DNA of 64,000 nt from Lewinellaceae bacterium (GTDB taxonomy: Bacteria; Bacteroidota; Bacteroidia; Chitinophagales; Saprospiraceae): assembly GCA_016719605.1 (NCBI GenBank), contig JADJYW010000015.1:217501-281500 (forward strand), read 5' to 3'. A program made the position numbers and the translations under genes. Below the pieces are notes generated by a model. It was not told the origin of the DNA, ran no database searches, and worked only from the letters and a program-made list of their open reading frames with translations. Shown here one piece after another: positions 36,384-46,110 of the stretch (positions within the stretch are counted from its first letter, which is position 1; each line of letters begins with the position of its first letter).

Positions 36384-36498
36384 TTTTCTATGCCGCCCTT
36401 TGGTTGTGGTGGTGCTGCGTTTCCAACCAGAAACCTTCCAACCAGAAACCCTCCAACCTTCTAACCAGAAATTTTCTATGCCGCCCTTTGGTTGTGGT
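36384..36498. repeat. 27-bp direct repeat flanking AACC-type units
   Basis: The 27-base segment beginning ttttctatgccgcc occurs at 36384-36410 and again at 36472-36498, an 88-bp period. Between the copies are three units like ccaaccagaaacctt (36420-36470), the same family as at 9155-9304 and 52955-53014. The region lies between two convergent genes. Confidence 0.8.
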
Positions 36499-36506
36499 GC
36501 TAAGCC

Positions 36507-37512
36507 TTATTTGTTAAGCCACTCCAGTGCCCGCCGGATGCCTGCATCGGCATCCGGTTCGGCGTCCACATCAAACGGGACTTCTTCGTCCACGGGTACA
36601 AATTTTTTGTACACCCGCCCTTCCCGGTCGGCGAAGTGACTCACGGAAATGGACATGAAAACGCCGGCAGGCAGGGGCTGCCAATTGGTCTCGGTGGTAA
36701 ACCCTGCTGTATGCTCTCAAAAAGCGGGTATTGGGTCGCCCTTTGAATGCTACCGCAACCACTTCTCCGGAGCTCACGGTGTATCGGCTGGTCAGTACGG
36801 CTACTTTGGGGAAGCCATCCACGGGGCAGCGGTTTTCCACATCTGCATTTAAAAAAGTATTGTAATAGACATCGCCGTCCTTGATTTCCCAGATGGAAAA
36901 ACGATTTCCATCGGCGTCCATGGAACCACCAACCTCGCCTTCTCCAAGAATGGCGGACAGGCCGGCCAACATGGGGTACATATTGCCGCCGCCGTTGTAG
37001 CGCAAATCCAGTATCCAGTGTTTGGCTCCGGCTGTTTGCAGCGAGCAGACCGCCGCGAGGATTGGCTCGGCCAGTTGCGCGTTGTTCCCCATCGGCATAC
37101 CTGAAATCCGCAGGTAGCCGGTTTGGTTGGGCAGCAAGGCCGCCTGAAACGGGTGTTTCCCCGACTGGATGGCTGCCCATATTTTCGGGTCAATATGCTG
37201 TTGGTGCGGCTCGGGAGTTCCGTGATACCAGGCAACGGGTTTGTTTTGAAAAAAGAACCGCCCGTGCGAGTCGTGCAGTTGCTCCAGCAGGTAGGTAAAT
37301 GCTGGACGCAGTTCCAGCACATTACCGGCCCGTTCCGCCCGCTGACGTATTTGCCCTTCCACCACTTCCCAGGATACGGTGCTGCGATGGAGCGCAATGG
37401 ACTTGGCCTGCACCAGAGCGCTGTCGAGACAAGCGCGAAGGGTATCATTGGTTTGTGCCGCCGCCTCAAAAAAACGCAGCAAGCAAAGCAACAAAAAAAA
37501 TGTGCGCATCAT
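36507..37512 (-). CDS. S41 family peptidase (C-terminal processing peptidase-like), frameshifted
   Basis: A signal peptide (RTFFLLLCLLRFFEAAAQTN) is followed by an S41 peptidase of about 336 residues. Typical parts are ILDLRYNGGGNMYPMLAGLS near residue 170 and the Ser nucleophile in TSRYTVSSGEVVAVAFKG. Near 36715 the run cgctttttgagag seems to lack two bases. Reading in the next frame gives EHTAGFTTETNWQPLPAGVF and then SHFADREGRVYKKFVPVDEE to a TAA at 36507-36509. The corrected junction would be TRFFGEHTAGF, as in the family. It would cleave or bind peptides in the periplasm. Total span 1006 nt is two short of a multiple of three. The indel is probably a sequence error. Confidence 0.75.
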
Positions 37513-37546
37513 TTTGAAGATTATTTCACCTGTTCAACGCTTGATC

Positions 37547-37801
37547 ATGGCAAAGATGTACGCTATTTTGGGTCTCCTCATGTGTTTTCTGGGAAGTTGT
37601 TCCGTTTCGCAGCCGATATCCACCAAACCACCCCAGAACAACAGCACCTACAATGTTTCCTACCTCTTCGAGCACGACGGCTGTAAAGTATATCGGTTTA
37701 CAGATCGAGGCAACACGGTGTATTTCACCAACTGCAACGGTGAAAGCATCAGTTACCCGGACAGCACAACGGTGATTCGAAGCAGAACAAACCGACAGTA
37801 G
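37547..37801 (+). CDS. DUF4884-like small lipoprotein
   Basis: This 84-residue lipoprotein starts at 37547 (or 37556); LGLLMCFLGSCSVSQPIST provides a signal and a lipobox Cys. The rest, with VSYLFEHDGCKVYRFTDRG and VYFTNCNGE, resembles the DUF4884 family of small Bacteroidota lipoproteins of unknown function. Two further cysteines could form a disulfide. It lies convergent to the LytTR regulator (stop at 37814), 12 bp away. A longer frame from 37379 would overlap the S41 peptidase and is rejected. Confidence 0.75.
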   Translation: MAKMYAILGLLMCFLGSCSVSQPISTKPPQNNSTYNVSYLFEHDGCKVYRFTDRGNTVYFTNCNGESISYPDSTTVIRSRTNRQ

Positions 37802-37813
37802 GCGTTGTGCGGC

Positions 37814-38566
37814 TTACCCGCCCAGCCACGTCTTGAACGCACCCGCCCGATCCCGGCTCACAAATACTTCTTCCGGCATGGCAGGCTCGGTTTCAATCTT
37901 CAGGCGGCCGTTCAGGTGGGGATGAATTTTGCGAATGGCGTCGAGGCAAAGCGTAACGGCACGGCTTGTGCGAAAAAAACGCCGGGGATCAAGCAAACCG
38001 TCCAGTTCATCCAGCGTGTGGTCTACGAAGTATTTTTTTCCGGAAAACAAGTGCGCCTGCGTAAGCCCATCGGAGGATCGAAAAAACGCAATGTCCGACG
38101 CGGTGATGTAAAGCAGGTGCTGGCCGGTCTTGACCAAAAACCGGTCTTTGTGCGTTGCCGGCTGAAAATGCCGCGCCAGCGCCTGCAAATTCTGCGCGGC
38201 GGCTCCCGCAGCCCGGCGTTCGCGCACGCGTTCGAGGGCCTTTTGCAAGTCTTCGGGATCCACGGGTTTGAGCAGGTAGTCCACGGCATTTACCTTGAAG
38301 GCCTGCACGGCGTACTGGTCGTAAGCGGTTGTGAAAACGACCGGCGCGGACACGTCCACCTGCCGGAAAATATCAAGGCTGAGGCCATCGGCGATCTGGA
38401 TATCCATAAAAACCAGATCAGGTGCAGGAAAAGCCCGGAACCAGCGCACCGCGCCTTCCACGCTGTCGAGGGTTTCGAGAATGGTGCCGCCGGGCAGGTG
38501 CGTTTGCAGCAACCGGGCCAGTTGTCGGGCAGCGGGCAGTTCGTCTTCGATGAGCAGGATGTTCAT
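37814..38566 (-). CDS. LytTR-family response regulator
   Basis: This 250-residue regulator begins at 38566 with NILLIEDELPAARQLARLL. The receiver domain has the phosphoacceptor Asp55 in LVFMDIQIADGLS, Thr in VVFTTAYDQYAVQAFKV and Lys in DYLLKPVDPEDLQ. The C-terminal LytTR DNA-binding domain follows a linker and reads DRFLVKTGQHLLYITASDIA, FRTSRAVTLCLDAIRKIHPH. It should be phosphorylated by the adjacent LytS-like kinase and control promoters with LytTR-type direct repeats. A longer apparent frame from 38959 is an artefact of the poly-G tract. The kinase gene is 405 bp upstream, separated by that tract. Confidence 0.92.
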   Translation of the reverse strand: MNILLIEDELPAARQLARLLQTHLPGGTILETLDSVEGAVRWFRAFPAPDLVFMDIQIADGLSLDIFRQVDVSAPVVFTTAYDQYAVQAFKVNAVDYLLKPVDPEDLQKALERVRERRAAGAAAQNLQALARHFQPATHKDRFLVKTGQHLLYITASDIAFFRSSDGLTQAHLFSGKKYFVDHTLDELDGLLDPRRFFRTSRAVTLCLDAIRKIHPHLNGRLKIETEPAMPEEVFVSRDRAGAFKTWLGG

Positions 38567-38971
<405 letters not shown>

Positions 38972-40039
38972 TTAGGCTTGCAATACCACCTCTTGCGCGA
39001 CGCGCTCAATCATCGGCAGCAGTACGGTAAAATACTCCCTCGACACGATCACCTCCACTTCCTTGTCGGTCAGCATGCGGTACCTCGAACGAATGTTTTC
39101 GAGGCCCACACCCGTGGAGTCCAGCACCTGGTTTTTCTTTTGTAAATTATTGCGCACCACGAGGTGTCCGTTTTCGGCAAACACTTCGATTGCAAGCGGT
39201 TTTTCGGTGGAAAGCACGTTGTGTTTGATGGCGTTTTCAAACAACATCTGCAGGGTTAGCGGCACGATGCCGCCACCGGCGTGGCCATGGAGGTCGCGCA
39301 GGCGCACCTGCAGGTTCTCACCAAAACGTTCTTTGAGCAGGAAAATATAACTGTGCAAAAAATCGAGTTCGTCCTGCAACGGGATGATTCGGGCTTCCCG
39401 GCTTTCCAGCACATAGCGGTACACTTTACTGAGTTGTTGCACGAAACGCACGGCTTTGTCCGGGTCTTCAGGGATGAGATAGGTCAGGGTGTTGAGGCTG
39501 TTGAACAGAAAGTGCGGGTTCACCTGGTTGCGCAAACTCTCCAGTTGAGACTCCACATTCCGGCGTTCCAGTTCGACCTTTTCAGCCACCGCATTTTGCA
39601 GTTGCAGGTAAAACGACAACATCTCATAGGTGGCGATGACGAGTGCCGACACCAGAAGAGCTGCAATAAATTTCACGACAGGGTCCGGGTCGGCTCCATG
39701 ATCCAGGCCCATTGCAATAAACAAACTGCCCAATAGAAAATTTATGGTAACAAACACGACCACAAAAGCCGACAACATCCAAAACAGCCGCTTGCCGATA
39801 TCGCCCATAGCAGGATATCTGCTTTTAACCTGGTAATATGTCCAGCGCAAGGTAAACCAAAAGGCCGACGTATAGGCAAAGGACATGGGAATACAAACGC
39901 TCAGGAAGCGCCAGTTGCCCGCGGCGTAGTAGTCGTTGAACAGCAACATCGAAATGAGCATACTGGCCAGCGGCAACCCGATGATGAGCACCATCCGGTC
40001 GTCGAAACCGGTCACATCTTTGAAGCACTTTTGAAGCAT
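38972..40039 (-). CDS. LytS-type sensor histidine kinase
   Basis: This 355-residue membrane kinase has four predicted membrane segments (MVLIIGLPLASMLISMLLF; WRFLSVCIPMSFAYTSAFW; LFWMLSAFVVVFVTINFLL; FIAALLVSALVIATYEM) and then a coiled coil. The HisK domain (NQVNPHFLFNSLNTLTYLI, His176) is followed by HATPase with NAIKHNVLSTEKPL (N box) and STGVGLENIRSRYRML (G box). It would autophosphorylate and pass phosphate to the LytTR regulator. The TonB receptor gene ends 88 bp upstream on the same strand, so the three may be co-expressed. The signal sensed is unknown; there is no large periplasmic domain. Confidence 0.9.
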   Translation of the reverse strand: MLQKCFKDVTGFDDRMVLIIGLPLASMLISMLLFNDYYAAGNWRFLSVCIPMSFAYTSAFWFTLRWTYYQVKSRYPAMGDIGKRLFWMLSAFVVVFVTINFLLGSLFIAMGLDHGADPDPVVKFIAALLVSALVIATYEMLSFYLQLQNAVAEKVELERRNVESQLESLRNQVNPHFLFNSLNTLTYLIPEDPDKAVRFVQQLSKVYRYVLESREARIIPLQDELDFLHSYIFLLKERFGENLQVRLRDLHGHAGGGIVPLTLQMLFENAIKHNVLSTEKPLAIEVFAENGHLVVRNNLQKKNQVLDSTGVGLENIRSRYRMLTDKEVEVIVSREYFTVLLPMIERVAQEVVLQA

Positions 40040-40127
40040 TGTTTTTTGCGATAAGTGATGCCCCGATGAGCGACCTGCTGAACGATGCGCATGTCACAAA
40101 ATGGATCGTTCAGCAGGCTGTTCATCT

Positions 40128-42515
40128 CTAAAACTCTACCCGGTACAGTACGTCCGGGAAAAAACCGATCTGATCAATACGGCCTACTTCCTGCCGCACG
40201 GTGTTGTAGCGCATGGCAAAGATATTCTTGTTGTTGGTTACGTTTTGGAAGTCGAGGAAAAAGGTCTGGGAGAGTTTGCGCCCGGCACTGTTGAGGCGTA
40301 CACCCAGTTTCACATCCCAGCGGAAGTAAGGATCAAGGCGCTTGCTAAAAGCTTGGTCTTCAAACAGCACTTCCTTACCGGCAGCGCGGCTGGCATCCAG
40401 GTTTACGGGCGTGTAGGGCCTGCCACCGGCCGCAGTCAGTTTGGTATCGAGGGTAAAAAACCGCCGGCCGCTGCTGCCCAGGGCAAACTCGCGGCCCGCC
40501 AGCGCATTCGCCACATACCGGCCATTGAACGCGGTGCTGCGTGCTACCCCGTCGGAGCCTTTGTATTGGGAGTCGAACAAACTCAGGGAGAACAGGCCGT
40601 ACCAGCCCTGGCTAAAGAATTTCTCCAAAGTCAGTTCCAACCCGATGTTCGTGCCTGTTCCGGCATTTTCCAAAGAGCCGCGCTCCGGGAATATGAAATC
40701 GGCGCCCGTATTCAGGATCGAAAAACTGGACGGAGCGGCATCTACCGGTACCTGGGCAAGCCACTGGTAGTAGGCTTCGGTTTTGATACGCCAGTTGGCC
40801 GATGGTTTGAAATCATAGCCAAGCACGAGGTGCTGGTTACGGGTAAAATTGAGGTTTCGGTTGGTGGCCACCGTGGTCCCGTCGGGGCGCTGTTCGCGAA
40901 ACAGGAACACGGGCAAAGGCTGGTTCTGGTGGTGCATGCCGTAACCGATACTCAGGGTGTTTTTCGGAGCTAGCTGCCAGTTTACGGCAGCGCGGGGTTC
41001 CAGCGCGAAGTCGTCGGACTCATCGAAGTACAGGCTGCGCAGACCACCGTTCAGGGTCAAACGTTCGGTGAGGCGGTATTGGGCTTGCCCATACGCTTCC
41101 AGCAAAGTAAACGTGCCGTCGAAGTTGCGCTGCGTCCACCAGTCGGGTTTGCCGTCGCCGTCCAGATCGGGCGTGCTTTCGCGGGTATCTGCGCGGGTGT
41201 CGAGCGCGAAAATTTGTGCCAGCACACCGGCCCGCACCGTGAGTCGGCTATTTATTTTGGTGTTGTAAAACGACGAAAGGCGATAGGTAATCTCGTCGTC
41301 GGTCACGCTGTTGGTGCGGAACGGTGTGCCGTCTTCAATGATCAGGTTATCGGAATTGTAGGTGTTTCCGGAGTACGACATGGAGACAACGGTACGGATG
41401 TAAGACCTGTCGTTCAGCAAAAAACTGTGCTTGATGCCCAGCACCCCAAATTTGGACGTGACGTATGCGTTTTCATCCGGGTTTGCAAACAGGTCGGTGG
41501 TATCCAATTCGGCGGCGAGGAAGTCAATTGAACTCTGACCGCCAATACCGAACACCGAGAAGCGTCCGGCCTTGGTATTTCCAAAATCGGCATTGAACGT
41601 CAGGTCTTTGTACCGTGGCGTGGCGGCGGTACCCACGTTCAGTCCGGCAGCAGAGGCCAGTTCCACGAACGAGTGCCGGTAAGCCACAGCGAAAGAGCCA
41701 CCATTTTTGCGGTTCAACGGGCCTTCTGCAAGGGCTTCCATACCGGAAAACGCCCCCACCTGGCCGGTGAACTCGTAGCGATCCTTGTTGCCCGTGCGCA
41801 GGTTGATGTCGAATACACCAGCCAGCGCGTTGCCGTATTCGGCCGGGAAAGCACCGGTAAGAAAATCGGATGTGCCGATCATGTTCGGATTGAGGGCCGA
41901 TACGGGGCCGCCCGTGGTGCCAAGGGTGCTGAAGTGGTTGGGGTTGGGCATCGGGATGCCTTCGAGCCGCCAAAGGACGCCGGTGGGGGAGTTGCCGCGG
42001 ATGATGATATCGTTTCGGGCATCGTTGTTGGCAGCCACACCGGCGAAGTTGGCCACGAGTTTGGCCACGTCATTGCGGCCGCCGGAGTAGCGCAGCACCT
42101 GCTCGGTGTCAAACTGTCGGGCGCTGATCGTAGCCAAATCATTCACGGGCCTGTCCTTGTCGGCACGTCCATTAATCACCACCTCGGCGATGGTGGAAAA
42201 CGATTCCTGAAGTTTGAGTGTGAGCAGCACCTCTTTCCCGGCGGTAACAAGGATATTGGGCACCGTAAGCGGTTCGTAACCGAGATAAGCAACACGCAAC
42301 ACCTGCCGGCCAACAGGTACATTTTGTAAAACAAAGCGGCCATCCATGTCGGTCGTGGCGCCTTGTTGTATTTCGCCGGATGGGGTCAGGAGTTGCACCG
42401 TTGCGCCGATGAGCGGCGTCTCGGCATGTTGGTCCTGCACCAAACCCCGAACAGTCTGGGTATGCAGCAGAAAGGGTAGCAAGAGAAGGAGGAGAAAGGA
42501 CAGGTTTGTTTTCAT
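40128..42515 (-). CDS. TonB-dependent receptor
   Basis: This 795-residue outer-membrane receptor is read from 42515 (MKTNLSFLLLLLLPFLLHTQ signal); a longer frame to 42632 adds a proline-rich stretch without a signal. The N-terminal CarboxypepD-like domain (GLVQDQHAETPLIGATVQLL) leads to the plug (NDIIIRGNSPTGVLWRLEGI, then FLTGAFPAEYGNALAGVFDI) and a 22-stranded-type barrel with aromatic strand ends to LYRVEF. It may import siderophores or other nutrients; the substrate is unknown. The LytS/LytR genes follow on the same strand, hinting at regulatory coupling. Length is normal and no lesion is seen. Confidence 0.9.
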   Translation of the reverse strand: MKTNLSFLLLLLLPFLLHTQTVRGLVQDQHAETPLIGATVQLLTPSGEIQQGATTDMDGRFVLQNVPVGRQVLRVAYLGYEPLTVPNILVTAGKEVLLTLKLQESFSTIAEVVINGRADKDRPVNDLATISARQFDTEQVLRYSGGRNDVAKLVANFAGVAANNDARNDIIIRGNSPTGVLWRLEGIPMPNPNHFSTLGTTGGPVSALNPNMIGTSDFLTGAFPAEYGNALAGVFDINLRTGNKDRYEFTGQVGAFSGMEALAEGPLNRKNGGSFAVAYRHSFVELASAAGLNVGTAATPRYKDLTFNADFGNTKAGRFSVFGIGGQSSIDFLAAELDTTDLFANPDENAYVTSKFGVLGIKHSFLLNDRSYIRTVVSMSYSGNTYNSDNLIIEDGTPFRTNSVTDDEITYRLSSFYNTKINSRLTVRAGVLAQIFALDTRADTRESTPDLDGDGKPDWWTQRNFDGTFTLLEAYGQAQYRLTERLTLNGGLRSLYFDESDDFALEPRAAVNWQLAPKNTLSIGYGMHHQNQPLPVFLFREQRPDGTTVATNRNLNFTRNQHLVLGYDFKPSANWRIKTEAYYQWLAQVPVDAAPSSFSILNTGADFIFPERGSLENAGTGTNIGLELTLEKFFSQGWYGLFSLSLFDSQYKGSDGVARSTAFNGRYVANALAGREFALGSSGRRFFTLDTKLTAAGGRPYTPVNLDASRAAGKEVLFEDQAFSKRLDPYFRWDVKLGVRLNSAGRKLSQTFFLDFQNVTNNKNIFAMRYNTVRQEVGRIDQIGFFPDVLYRVEF

Positions 42516-42836
42516 CGTCAAAAATGTTTTTGTGAAAATGACGGTGCAAACCTGCGCGGTTTGGGTTTTTGGGGGAAGTAAAATCCGGTGAACGGGAGAA
42601 TCCGGGAGATGAGTCGTAGGATATTGGCACACCGTGCCCCAAAGACAAAAAGCAGGGTGTCTCGTACGTTCAGGTGAAGTAAAAATAACAAGAAGGAATC
42701 AGCGGTTTGTGGAGCCTTCTCCGAGCGTGTTCACACTGCCTTTTATCCCAACTTTTGAGACAGCCTCCGGCACTTTGTAGTCCGGCACACATTGACGTAC
42801 CTTTGCGCGACCAGCCTTCCAATTTTTCTCCACACG
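42516..42836. other. Intergenic region with possible IS-end sequences
   Basis: This 321-bp gap between the divergent TonB receptor and purF genes holds no supported gene. It contains gtgtctcgtacgtt near 42655 and the inverted gagacagcctc at 42757-42767, which resemble the ends of an insertion element but enclose only about 110 bp. The purF promoter is at 42774-42805. Confidence 0.5.
42774..42805 (+). promoter_or_regulatory. Bacteroidota-type promoter of purF
   Basis: TTTG at 42774-42777 and TACCTTTG at 42798-42805 are separated by 20 bases, the consensus -33/-7 arrangement of the Bacteroidota primary sigma factor. The purF ATG lies 31 bp downstream. Confidence 0.8.
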
Positions 42837-44737
42837 ATGAGTGACCAGATACAGCATGAATGTGGCATCGCCGTTTTGCGACTGCTCAAACCCCTTGATT
42901 ATTATCACAAAAAGTACGGTACGGTATTCTATGGCGTCCAAAAACTCCAGTTGCTCATGCAAAAAATGCGCAACCGGGGGCAGGATGGCGCCGGTATTGC
43001 CACCATCAAACTCAACCCCACGCCCGGCGACCGCTACATCAGCCGCAAACGCAGCAACGCCCCCAATACCTACCTGTCCGACCTGTTCGACATGGTGTGG
43101 GGGCGTATCCGGGAGATTCCACCCGAACGCCTCGGCGACGCTGCCTGGCTCAAAACCAACGCCCCGTATGCCGGCGAGGTGCTTATGGGCCACTTGCGCT
43201 ACGGTACGCATGGCGACAACAGCATCGAGCGCGTACACCCTTTCCACCGCCAAAACAACTGGATCAACCGCAACCTCCTCTTAGCCGGCAATTTCAACAT
43301 GACCAACGTGGACGAACTGTTCGAGGAACTCGTCGACCTCGGCCAGTACCCCAAGGAAAAAAGCGATACGGTAACGGTGCTGGAAAAAATGGGCCACTTC
43401 CTCGACGATGAGGTGCAGCGCCTGCACACCTGGTACAAACCCGACGGCTACTCCAATCAGGATATCAACAAACTCATCTACGAAAACCTCGATATCCAGC
43501 GCCTGCTGCGCCGCGCCTGCAAAAAATTTGATGGCGGCTATGTGCTGGGCGGCCTCATCGGCCACGGCGATGCATTTCTGATCCGCGACCCCAACGGCAT
43601 ACGCCCGGCCTACTGGTACCAGGACGACGAGATCGTGGTGGGCGCTTCCGAGCGTGCCGCTATCCAAACGGTGTTCAACGTGCGCTTCAACACCGTCAAG
43701 GAACTGAAACCCGGTCATGCGCTGATCCTCAAGTGCCACGGCGCCGTGAGCGAATTACCCTTCTCCGAACCACGCGAGGTACGCGCCTGCTCCTTCGAGC
43801 GTATCTACTTCAGCCGCGGGAACGACCGCGAAATTTACCAGGAACGCAAAAAACTGGGCGAAACACTCGCCCAACCCGCCCTCGAAGCGGTGGATTTTGA
43901 TATTGACCACACGGTGTTTTCTTTTATTCCGAATACGGCAGAGGTCGCTTTTCAGGGGTTGGCCGAAGGCCTAGACAAAGCACTCAACTTGTGGAAACAG
44001 GAACAAATCCTTTCCCTGCAGGAATCCAACGGACTCACACCGGAAAAACTCCAGCACATTCTCCAGCGCCGCCCCCGGGTGGAAAAACTCGTGCACAAGG
44101 ACGAAAAACAACGCACGTTCATCGCCGACACCAAAAGCCGGCACAACATGGTGAGCTACGTCTATGACGTCACTTATGGACTGGTCGAAAACCACAAAGA
44201 CAACCTGGTGCTGCTCGACGACTCCATCGTGCGCGGCACTACCCTGCGCGACAGCATCGTGAACATCACGGCCCGCCTGCACCCCCGGAAAATCATCATC
44301 CTGTCCAGCGCGCCGCAAATCCGGTTCCCCGATTGCTACGGCATTGACATGAGCAAATGAAAGATTTTGTAGCGTTTCAGGCCCTGGTGCAGCTCCTGCA
44401 CGAGAGTGGCCGCGAACACCTCCTGGCCGAAACCTACCAACGCTGCAAAACGACCGAGCACCTGCCCGTGGAAATGGTGCAAAACGAAGTGGCACCGCTG
44501 TACAACCACTTCGGCTACGGCGAAATCAGCGCCTGTATCGCCAAATTGGTCACGCCCAAGGGCATCAAATCAGAGGTGCAGGTTATTTTTCAAACGCTCG
44601 ACGGCTTGCATGCCGCCTGCCCCAAGAACCGCGGCGACTGGTACTTCTCCGGACGATACCCCACCCCCGGCGGCAACCGCGTGGTGAATCGCGCATTTAT
44701 GAACTTTATGGAAAATAGCGACGACCGGGCATACTGA
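42837..44737 (+). CDS. purF: Amidophosphoribosyltransferase (frameshifted near 44357)
   Basis: About 633 residues: the first enzyme of purine synthesis, transferring glutamine amide to PRPP. The start at 42837 gives SDQIQHECGIAVLRLL, with the N-terminal nucleophile Cys after a short propeptide. The amidotransferase half has MRNRGQDGAGIATIKL and GHLRYGTHGDNS; the PRTase half has VLLDDSIVRGTTLRDSI. The frame stops at a TGA after IDMSK, and the next frame continues MKDFVAFQALVQLLHESGRE to 44737. In other Bacteroidota these two pieces are one protein (IDMSKMKDFVAF), and one A missing from an A-run explains the break. An essential gene with a homopolymer indel points to sequence error. Confidence 0.88.
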
Positions 44738-44775
44738 GTTGGTTGATTGATTGGTTGACTGGTGGATTGGTTTAG
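44738..44775. repeat. Short GATTGGTT simple repeats at the 3' end of rsmE
   Basis: The gap after purF consists of gttggttgattgattggttgactggtgg-type simple sequence, running into the rsmE stop codon at 44772. It is a microsatellite-like spacer similar to that at 54758-54788. No terminator is visible. Confidence 0.6.
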
Positions 44776-45485
44776 GGGTTGGCGGGCATGCCGATTGTTG
44801 CCAACCCGAATGCCAGCACCGCTACCAAACCCGCAGTCTCGGTGCGTAGCCGTGTGGGGCCGAGTCCGACTTCGACAAAGTTTTGCGCCAACGCCACTTC
44901 TTCGGGCGTAAAATCGCCCTCCGGGCCGATGAGCACCAACGTGTCGGTAGCAGGGCGGAGGAATGTGGTCAAATGTGGCGCCGGGATTTCGGCGCACCAG
45001 GCGATGCAGCGCAAGGGTTCGGTAGCGCGGCGCACCACTTCGGCAAACGGCGTGAGCGGGTTCAGCCGGGGCAAATGGCCTTGCAGGGATTGTTTCATCG
45101 CCGATACCAGAATTTTCTCCAACCGGTCGTGCCGGATGCTGGTGCGCTCGGAGCGCCGGCACAGCAGCGGCGTTATTTCCTGCACACCGATCTCCGTGGC
45201 TTTTTCCAAAAACCACTCGAAACGATCTATATTTTTGGTGGGCGCTATGGCAATGTGCAAACGGGCCGGCGGCGCTGCTACGCGAATGGTTTCCAAAATA
45301 CGCACCACAGCGTGTTTTTTGCTCGCCCCGGCGAGTTCGGCTTCATAAAAAAAACCCTTGCCGTCGGTCAGGCGCAGGCGGTCGCCGGGCTGCCGGCGCA
45401 ACACGGTGAGCAGGTGCCGGCTTTCCTCCTCATCGAGGTCGGCGAGGCCGTTTTCAACTTTTGTGGTGTAGAACAATTGGTTCAT
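44772..45485 (-). CDS. rsmE: 16S rRNA (uracil(1498)-N3)-methyltransferase
   Basis: This 237-residue SPOUT enzyme methylates U1498 of 16S rRNA using SAM. The N-terminal PUA-like part begins NQLFYTTKVENGLADLDEEE and includes EESRHLLTVLRRQPGDRLRL. The C-terminal knot carries TDTLVLIGPEGDFTPEEVAL and VGLGPTRLRTETAGLVAVLA, both family signatures. Length is normal. It follows the RfaE2 gene on the same strand after 80 bp and is convergent with purF. Confidence 0.95.
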   Translation of the reverse strand: MNQLFYTTKVENGLADLDEEESRHLLTVLRRQPGDRLRLTDGKGFFYEAELAGASKKHAVVRILETIRVAAPPARLHIAIAPTKNIDRFEWFLEKATEIGVQEITPLLCRRSERTSIRHDRLEKILVSAMKQSLQGHLPRLNPLTPFAEVVRRATEPLRCIAWCAEIPAPHLTTFLRPATDTLVLIGPEGDFTPEEVALAQNFVEVGLGPTRLRTETAGLVAVLAFGLATIGMPANP

Positions 45486-45565
45486 AAGTTGAAGGTCGGG
45501 AGATGTTAGAAAATGGATACCTCGGAGCGTACAGCCGGTAACACGGTTTGCCCCCCCGATTGTTT

Positions 45566-46063
45566 TTAGCAGCCAAACGCCCGAATTTTCTGCTCAATAT
45601 TCGTCGTCGAGTACCCGTCCACAAATGGCAGGCTGAGCACCCGGCCGCCGTTTGCCAGTACAATATCCGAGCCGACGATCTGCTCCGGTTTCCAGTCGCC
45701 GCCTTTCACCAGCACGTCGGGCATAGCGGTTTTGATCAGGTTTAGCGGCGTATCCTCGTCAAAAAACACAACGGCATCCACCACTTCGAGCGCTGCCAGC
45801 AGGTGGGCGCGGGTGGCTTCGTCGTTGATGGGGCGCGTGGGGCCTTTGAGCCGCCGCACCGAGTCGCCACTGTTCAGGCCGATAACCAGACGCTGCCCGA
45901 GGTCGCGGGCATCGGCTAAGTAGTGCAGGTGCCCGAAGTGCAGGATATCAAAGCAGCCATTGGTGAACACGATCCGCTCGCCGGCGGCTCGCCAGCCGGC
46001 CACTGCCTCGCGGAGTTGTTCGGCGGTTCGTATTTTTTGCTGGATGTGTGCGAAACTGGACAT
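45566..46063 (-). CDS. rfaE2: D-glycero-beta-D-manno-heptose 1-phosphate adenylyltransferase
   Basis: This 165-residue nucleotidyltransferase equals the C-terminal half of HldE and makes ADP-heptose from heptose 1-phosphate for the LPS inner core. The cytidylyltransferase-like fold shows IVFTNGCFDILHFGHLHYLA with the HFGH motif near residue 43, LVIGLNSGDSVRRLKGPTRP and DVLVKGGDWKPEQIVGSDIV. The C-terminal YSTTNIEQKI segment is also typical (TTxxI in relatives). The gene follows the LpxL-like acyltransferase by 47 bp, and both belong to lipopolysaccharide assembly. Confidence 0.93.
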   Translation of the reverse strand: MSSFAHIQQKIRTAEQLREAVAGWRAAGERIVFTNGCFDILHFGHLHYLADARDLGQRLVIGLNSGDSVRRLKGPTRPINDEATRAHLLAALEVVDAVVFFDEDTPLNLIKTAMPDVLVKGGDWKPEQIVGSDIVLANGGRVLSLPFVDGYSTTNIEQKIRAFGC

Positions 46064-46110
46064 GGCTGAAAGGTTGTGAGAAAGTTCTAATACTCAGGTC
46101 GGAGCCGCAC

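Noticed and set aside
44357..44737. Separate small gene after purF
   Set aside because: Its sequence is the normal C-terminal part of Bacteroidota PurF (MKDFVAFQALVQLLHESG), joined by restoring one A.
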